Assembly: GCF_002582035.1 (NCBI RefSeq)
Contig: NZ_NUQE01000039.1
Span: forward strand, 1-64,000
From: Bacillus pseudomycoides
Lineage (GTDB): Bacteria > Bacillota > Bacilli > Bacillales > Bacillaceae_G
Reading direction: 5' to 3'
Length of the DNA stretch: 64,000 nt
The translations under genes were made by a program, and so were the position numbers. Position 1 is the stretch's first letter. The number at the start of each line of letters is the position of its first letter. Positions 58,710-64,000 of this stretch are shown here, in pieces. The notes beneath the pieces were generated by a model that was given only the letters and a program-made list of their open reading frames with translations, was not told the DNA's origin and did no database searches.

Positions 58710-59615
58710 ATGGATGAACATGTGAATAAAATGTTACAATTATTCGTCGGATATTTACAAATTGAAAGAAATTATTCAAAATATACAATTGAAAGTTATC
58801 AGAATGATTTAGAACATTTTGTGCAATTTATGAAGCGAGAAGGTATTTCCTCTTTTACGAATATTACGTACGTTGATGTTCGTTTATATTTAACAACTTT
58901 GCATAATGAAAAGTTAGCAAGGAAATCTGTAGCGCGTAAAATCTCGAGTTTACGAAGTCTGTATCGTTTTTTGATGCGTGAAGGATATCGAGAAGATAAT
59001 CCATTTGCACTTGCATCACTCCCAAAAAAAGAGTGGTCAATCCCCAAGTTTTTGTACGTTGAAGAATTAGAGCAGTTGTTTGAAGTTTCTGATACTGACA
59101 AGCCGTTAGGACAGCGAGATCAGGCTTTATTGGAGCTCATGTATGCGACGGGCATTCGTGTCGGTGAATGTGTGCAACTTCAACTTACGGATATTGATTT
59201 TTCAGTTGGGACGATTTTGGTGACAGGGAAAGGGAAGAAACAACGCTATGTTCCTTTTGGTAGTTATGCACAAGATGCTTTACTAACTTACATAGAAAAC
59301 GGGAGAAAACGATTGCAGAAAAAATCGGAGAAACACTCCCAAATGGTATTTTTAAATGCGAAAGGTACACCGTTAACAGATCGGGGTGTTCGGTATATTT
59401 TGAATGAACTAATAAAAAAAACTTCCCTCACAATGCATATAAGCCCTCATATGTTAAGACATACATTTGCGACTCATATGTTAAATGAAGGGGCAGACAT
59501 GCGAACTGTACAAGAGTTATTAGGACATGAAAATTTATCGGCAACACAAATTTATACGCACGTTTCAAAAGAAAGGTTGCGTTCTGTTTACATGATGCAT
59601 CATCCCCGCGCATAA
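58710..59615 (+). CDS. xerC: XerC-type tyrosine recombinase (CodV)
   Basis: The 301-residue recombinase works with XerD/RipX at dif to resolve chromosome dimers. The N-terminal SAM-like domain is about 8-95. The catalytic set is complete: Arg150 in TGIRVGE, a Lys in the beta-hairpin GKGKKQRYVP, His247 and Arg250 in HMLRHTFATH, His273 in LLGHENL and the nucleophile Tyr282 in IYTHVS. It leads the xerC-hslV-hslU-codY group (codVWXY in B. subtilis). Confidence 0.95.
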   Translation: MDEHVNKMLQLFVGYLQIERNYSKYTIESYQNDLEHFVQFMKREGISSFTNITYVDVRLYLTTLHNEKLARKSVARKISSLRSLYRFLMREGYREDNPFALASLPKKEWSIPKFLYVEELEQLFEVSDTDKPLGQRDQALLELMYATGIRVGECVQLQLTDIDFSVGTILVTGKGKKQRYVPFGSYAQDALLTYIENGRKRLQKKSEKHSQMVFLNAKGTPLTDRGVRYILNELIKKTSLTMHISPHMLRHTFATHMLNEGADMRTVQELLGHENLSATQIYTHVSKERLRSVYMMHHPRA

Positions 59616-59659
59616 ATTGCTTTTAAAAGCTATAAAAACAAAAAAAAGGAGTTTTTTCT

Positions 59660-60202
59660 ATGGGAAATTTCCATGCTACAACGATATTTGCAATTCACCA
59701 TAATGGAGAATGTGCAATGGCTGGTGACGGGCAAGTTACGCTTGGGAATGCTGTTGTTATGAAACATACAGCTCGTAAAGTTCGAAAGTTATTTCACGGT
59801 AAAGTGCTAGCTGGTTTTGCGGGTTCTGTCGCAGATGCTTTTACATTATTTGAGATGTTCGAAGGGAAACTTGAAGAGTACAACGGTAATTTGCAGCGGG
59901 CTGCTGTAGAAATGGCAAAACAGTGGCGAGGAGATAAAATGCTTCGCCAATTAGAGGCGATGTTAATCGTTATGGATAGAAATACGTTGTTACTTGTTTC
60001 GGGAACAGGTGAAGTAATTGAACCTGATGACGGCATTTTAGCGATTGGATCTGGTGGGCATTATGCACTTGCAGCAGGGCGTGCTTTAAAACAGCATGCA
60101 GGTGATCATTTTACAGCAAGAGAAATTGCGAAAGCAAGTTTAGAAATTGCTAGCAATATTTGTGTATATACGAACGAAAATATTATTGTGGAAGAATTGT
60201 AG
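59660..60202 (+). CDS. hslV: HslV/ClpQ protease subunit
   Basis: The 180-residue subunit forms the proteolytic core of the HslVU (ClpQY/CodWX) protease. The start [30 protein letters not shown] carries the TT pair of the N-terminal nucleophile family behind a short leader, as in B. subtilis. [29 protein letters not shown] and [14 protein letters not shown] are conserved. AAAAGGAG precedes the ATG. It is linked to hslU, 22 bases downstream. Confidence 0.95.
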   Translation: MGNFHATTIFAIHHNGECAMAGDGQVTLGNAVVMKHTARKVRKLFHGKVLAGFAGSVADAFTLFEMFEGKLEEYNGNLQRAAVEMAKQWRGDKMLRQLEAMLIVMDRNTLLLVSGTGEVIEPDDGILAIGSGGHYALAAGRALKQHAGDHFTAREIAKASLEIASNICVYTNENIIVEEL

Positions 60203-60224
60203 AACTGTAAGGGAGGCGTTTTAT

Positions 60225-61622
60225 ATGCATATACATTTTACTCCGCGACAAATTGTAGAGAAGCTAGATCAATATATTATTGGTCAAAAAGATGCAAAAA
60301 AAGCGGTTGCAGTGGCGCTCCGAAATCGTTATCGCCGCAGTAAATTAGCGGAAGAACTTCGCGATGAAATTGCACCAAAAAATATCTTAATGATTGGACC
60401 GACTGGGGTCGGAAAAACAGAAGTGGCGAGACGAATCGCGAAGCTTGTCGGTGCGCCATTTATTAAAGTAGAGGCGACAAAATTCACAGAAGTAGGCTAT
60501 GTTGGCCGTGATGTTGAATCTATGGTTCGGGATCTTGTAGAAACTTCTGTTCGAATTGTGAAAGAAGAAAAAATGATTCATGTTAAAGATAAAGCAGAAG
60601 AACAAGCGAACCAGCGAATTGTTGAAAATTTAGTACCGCATAAACAAAAAGAGTCAGGGTTTAAAAATCCGTTAGAAATGTTATTTGGCGGATATCAAAA
60701 TCAAAACACAACTCCAACATCGGAGCAACAAGACGAACGGGAAGTTGAACAGAAACGAAAAGAAGTAGAAAAGCAACTTGCTGCGGGTTTACTAGAAGAT
60801 GAAACGATTACAATCGAAGTGACAGAACAACAATCATCTATGTTCGATATGCTTCAAGGTACAGGAATGGAACAAATGGGTATGAATTTTCAAGATGCAC
60901 TTGGAAGTTTTATGCCGAAAAAAACGAAAAAACGTAAACTTTCTGTAAAAGAAGCAAGAAAAGTCTTGACAAATGAAGAAGCACAGCGCTTAATTGATAT
61001 GGATGAAGTTACACAAGAGGCTGTTTATCGTGCTGAACAGCTTGGGATTATTTTTATTGATGAGATTGACAAAATTGCTGGTAAACAATCGAATAGTGTT
61101 GATGTATCACGTGAAGGCGTACAGCGGGATATCTTACCGATTGTGGAAGGATCAACTGTTGTGACAAAGTATGGACCGATAAGAACGGATTACGTTTTAT
61201 TTATTGCAGCGGGCGCTTTCCATATGTCAAAGCCGTCAGATTTAATTCCAGAACTACAAGGGAGATTCCCGATTCGAGTAGAACTAACAAAATTGTCAGC
61301 AGATGATTTTGTGAAAATCCTTATTGAGCCAGATAATGCTTTAATAAAACAATATATAGCATTATTGGAAACGGAAGGTATAGAAATTGAATTTTCTGAC
61401 GAAGCTATTCGTAAGATTGCTGAGATTGCTTATCAAGTCAATCAAGACACAGATAATATTGGAGCAAGAAGGCTTCATACCATTATGGAAAAACTTCTTG
61501 AAGATTTATCGTTTGAAGCATCTGAAATTACGTTAGAAAAGGTAACGATAACACCTCAGTATGTAGAGGAAAAGTTAGCAACAATTGCTAAAAATAAAGA
61601 TGTGAGCCAGTTTATTTTGTAA
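60225..61622 (+). CDS. hslU: HslU/ClpY unfoldase ATPase
   Basis: The 465-residue AAA+ protein unfolds substrates for HslV. Walker [14 protein letters not shown], the pore loop [13 protein letters not shown], Walker [13 protein letters not shown] and sensor 2 [19 protein letters not shown] are present. The intermediate (I) domain (about 110-230) has a low-complexity stretch ([15 protein letters not shown]) that looks more variable than the rest. ATG 60225 follows AAGGGAGGCG; the frame extends upstream into hslV without a ribosome site. Confidence 0.95.
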   Translation: MHIHFTPRQIVEKLDQYIIGQKDAKKAVAVALRNRYRRSKLAEELRDEIAPKNILMIGPTGVGKTEVARRIAKLVGAPFIKVEATKFTEVGYVGRDVESMVRDLVETSVRIVKEEKMIHVKDKAEEQANQRIVENLVPHKQKESGFKNPLEMLFGGYQNQNTTPTSEQQDEREVEQKRKEVEKQLAAGLLEDETITIEVTEQQSSMFDMLQGTGMEQMGMNFQDALGSFMPKKTKKRKLSVKEARKVLTNEEAQRLIDMDEVTQEAVYRAEQLGIIFIDEIDKIAGKQSNSVDVSREGVQRDILPIVEGSTVVTKYGPIRTDYVLFIAAGAFHMSKPSDLIPELQGRFPIRVELTKLSADDFVKILIEPDNALIKQYIALLETEGIEIEFSDEAIRKIAEIAYQVNQDTDNIGARRLHTIMEKLLEDLSFEASEITLEKVTITPQYVEEKLATIAKNKDVSQFIL

Positions 61623-61698
61623 TAGTATCATCAGGTGACTCGCCCTAGTTTCCAAGAGATTAAAAGTATATGAATAATATGTAGGAGGAAATTTTGAA

Positions 61699-62478
61699 AT
61701 GGAATTATTAGCAAAAACAAGAAAGCTGAATGCGTTATTACAGAGCGCAGCAGGAAAACCAGTAAACTTTAGAGAAATGGCTGACACAATGTGTGAAGTA
61801 ATTGAAGCGAACGTATTTGTTGTAAGTCGTCGCGGGAAATTATTAGGATATGCAATTCACCAACAAATCGAAAATGAGCGCATGAAACAAATGCTTGCTG
61901 AGCGTCAATTCCCAGAAGAGTATACAAAGAACTTATTCAATGTAACTGAAACATCTCCAAACCTAGAAGTAAACAGTGAGTATACAGCGTTCCCTGTAGA
62001 AAACAGAGAGTTATTTGGTCAAGGTTTAACAACTATCGTACCAATCGTTGGTGGTGGTGAGCGTCTAGGTACATTAGTATTAGCGCGTCTAGGTCAAGAA
62101 TTTTTAGATGATGATTTAATTCTTGCTGAATATAGTGCTACTGTAGTAGGTATGGAAATTCTACGTGAAAAAGCAGAAGAAATTGAAGAAGAAGCACGTA
62201 GTAAAGCAGTTGTACAAATGGCGATTAGCTCATTATCATACAGTGAACTAGAGGCAATTGAGCATATTTTCGAAGAATTAAATGGAACAGAAGGCCTACT
62301 TGTTGCAAGTAAAATTGCTGATCGTGTAGGTATTACGCGTTCTGTAATCGTAAACGCACTTCGTAAGTTAGAAAGTGCTGGTGTAATCGAGTCTCGTTCT
62401 TTAGGTATGAAAGGAACATACATTAAAGTATTGAATGATAAATTTTTACATGAACTTGCAAAATTAAAAACAAACTAA
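61699..62478 (+). CDS. codY: CodY global nutrient regulator
   Basis: The 259-residue repressor senses branched-chain amino acids and GTP and controls stationary-phase, nutrient-uptake and virulence genes. The N-terminal GAF domain (about 1-155) starts [22 protein letters not shown]-like and binds Ile/Val. The C-terminal winged helix (about 200-255) reads [31 protein letters not shown] precedes the ATG. Codon use and length are standard, and a strong terminator follows. Confidence 0.97.
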   Translation: MELLAKTRKLNALLQSAAGKPVNFREMADTMCEVIEANVFVVSRRGKLLGYAIHQQIENERMKQMLAERQFPEEYTKNLFNVTETSPNLEVNSEYTAFPVENRELFGQGLTTIVPIVGGGERLGTLVLARLGQEFLDDDLILAEYSATVVGMEILREKAEEIEEEARSKAVVQMAISSLSYSELEAIEHIFEELNGTEGLLVASKIADRVGITRSVIVNALRKLESAGVIESRSLGMKGTYIKVLNDKFLHELAKLKTN

Positions 62479-62491
62479 TTTTAAAAGACTT

Positions 62492-62527
62492 AGAGCTCTT
62501 CTGCATAGTGCAGAAGAGCTCTTTTTT
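62492..62527 (+). terminator. codY terminator
   Basis: AGAGCTCTTCTGC pairs perfectly with GCAGAAGAGCTCT around ATAGT, followed by six T. Confidence 0.9.
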
Positions 62528-63534
<1,007 letters not shown>

Positions 63535-63543
63535 CAAATTTGG

Positions 63544-63582
63544 AAAGGTGATAAGGGGGTAAGCCTTTTATCACCTTTTTTA
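63544..63582 (+). terminator. Attenuator-like hairpin between rpsB and tsf
   Basis: AAAGGTGATAA pairs with TTATCACCTTTTTT around GGGGGTAAGCCTT. It is strong enough to reduce tsf transcription relative to rpsB. Confidence 0.7.
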
Positions 63583-63614
63583 AGGTATATACATATTTTA
63601 GGAGGATGAATAAT

Positions 63615-64000
63615 ATGGCAATTACTGCACAAATGGTAAAAGAACTTCGCGAAAAAACTGGCGCAGGTATGATGGACTGCAAAAAAGCTTTAACAGAAAC
63701 TAACGGCGACATGGAGAAAGCAATTGATTTCTTACGTGAAAAAGGTATTGCAAAAGCTGCTAAAAAAGCAGACCGCATCGCTGCTGAAGGTTTAACTTTC
63801 ATCGAAACAAACGGTAACGACGGTTTAATCTTAGAATTAAACTCTGAAACTGATTTCGTTGCGAAAAACGAAGGTTTCCAAACATTAATTAAAGAATTAG
63901 CTGCTCACTTATTAGCTAACAAACCTGCTAACATTGAAGAAGCAATGGCTCAAACAATTGCAAACGGCAAAACAGTAGAAGAGCACATCAACGAAGCAAT
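63615..64000 (+). CDS. tsf: Elongation factor Ts, 5' part
   Basis: The first 128 codons are present and run off the window. The protein is the GDP-exchange factor for EF-Tu. The N-terminal UBA-like domain [20 protein letters not shown] and the [10 protein letters not shown] motif, which inserts into EF-Tu, are both visible. GGAGGATGAAT precedes the ATG. It follows rpsB in the order found in most bacteria. Confidence 0.95.
   Translation, partial: MAITAQMVKELREKTGAGMMDCKKALTETNGDMEKAIDFLREKGIAKAAKKADRIAAEGLTFIETNGNDGLILELNSETDFVAKNEGFQTLIKELAAHLLANKPANIEEAMAQTIANGKTVEEHINEA

Overview
The window comes from a low-GC Firmicute and most probably from the Bacillus cereus group. A 26-codon spoVM gene, remA, codY, the prpC/prkC pair, the fapR-plsX-fabDG-acpP block and the spacing of the whole run match Bacillus. 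The chromosome is also littered with ~155-bp repeats flanked by TTTAT, which look like bcr1 elements known from that group. I do not name a species; hslU looks fairly diverged from the cereus sequences I remember.

Region 1 (1-8.5 kb) is accessory. It opens with the 3' end of a WapA/Rhs-type polymorphic toxin gene broken by two A-run indels, followed by a small membrane protein placed like an immunity gene, a terminator, an orphan toxin-tip remnant with a third A-run indel, and an antisense 5' stub of a HAD hydrolase gene. Then come a DUF2651-like membrane protein, a 3' stub of a MOSC-domain gene, and two almost identical T-box riboswitches in series. These precede a small ORF with three consecutive Tyr codons and an amino-acid permease. 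Next are a DinB-like protein, a TetR regulator divergent from an aldo/keto reductase, a second DinB-like protein and an M24 peptidase.

Region 2 (9.8-32.7 kb) is the rqcH-yloB-yloC-remA-gmk-rpoZ-coaBC-priA-def-fmt-rsmB-rlmN-prpC-prkC-rsgA-rpe-thiN-spoVM-rpmB-asp23/fakA core. It covers ribosome rescue, nucleotide and CoA synthesis, replication restart, N-terminal formyl-Met handling, rRNA modification, Ser/Thr phosphorylation signalling and fatty-acid activation.

Region 3 (33.4-51.8 kb) is recG, the FapR-controlled lipid genes, rnc-smc-ftsY, ylxM-ffh-rpsP-khpA-rimM-trmD-rplS, signal peptidase, rbgA and rnhB. It links membrane lipid supply, chromosome compaction, protein export and ribosome maturation.

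Region 4 (52-64 kb) is sucCD, dprA, topA, trmFO, xerC, hslVU, codY, rpsB and the start of tsf. No flagellar genes lie between codY and rpsB, unlike B. subtilis.

The most notable non-genic signals are the bcr-like repeats (about seven recognisable copies plus end fragments). In five genes the repeat's terminal ATAAAGT supplies or overlaps the TAA stop codon. The other striking signals are the duplicated T-box and the decayed toxin locus.
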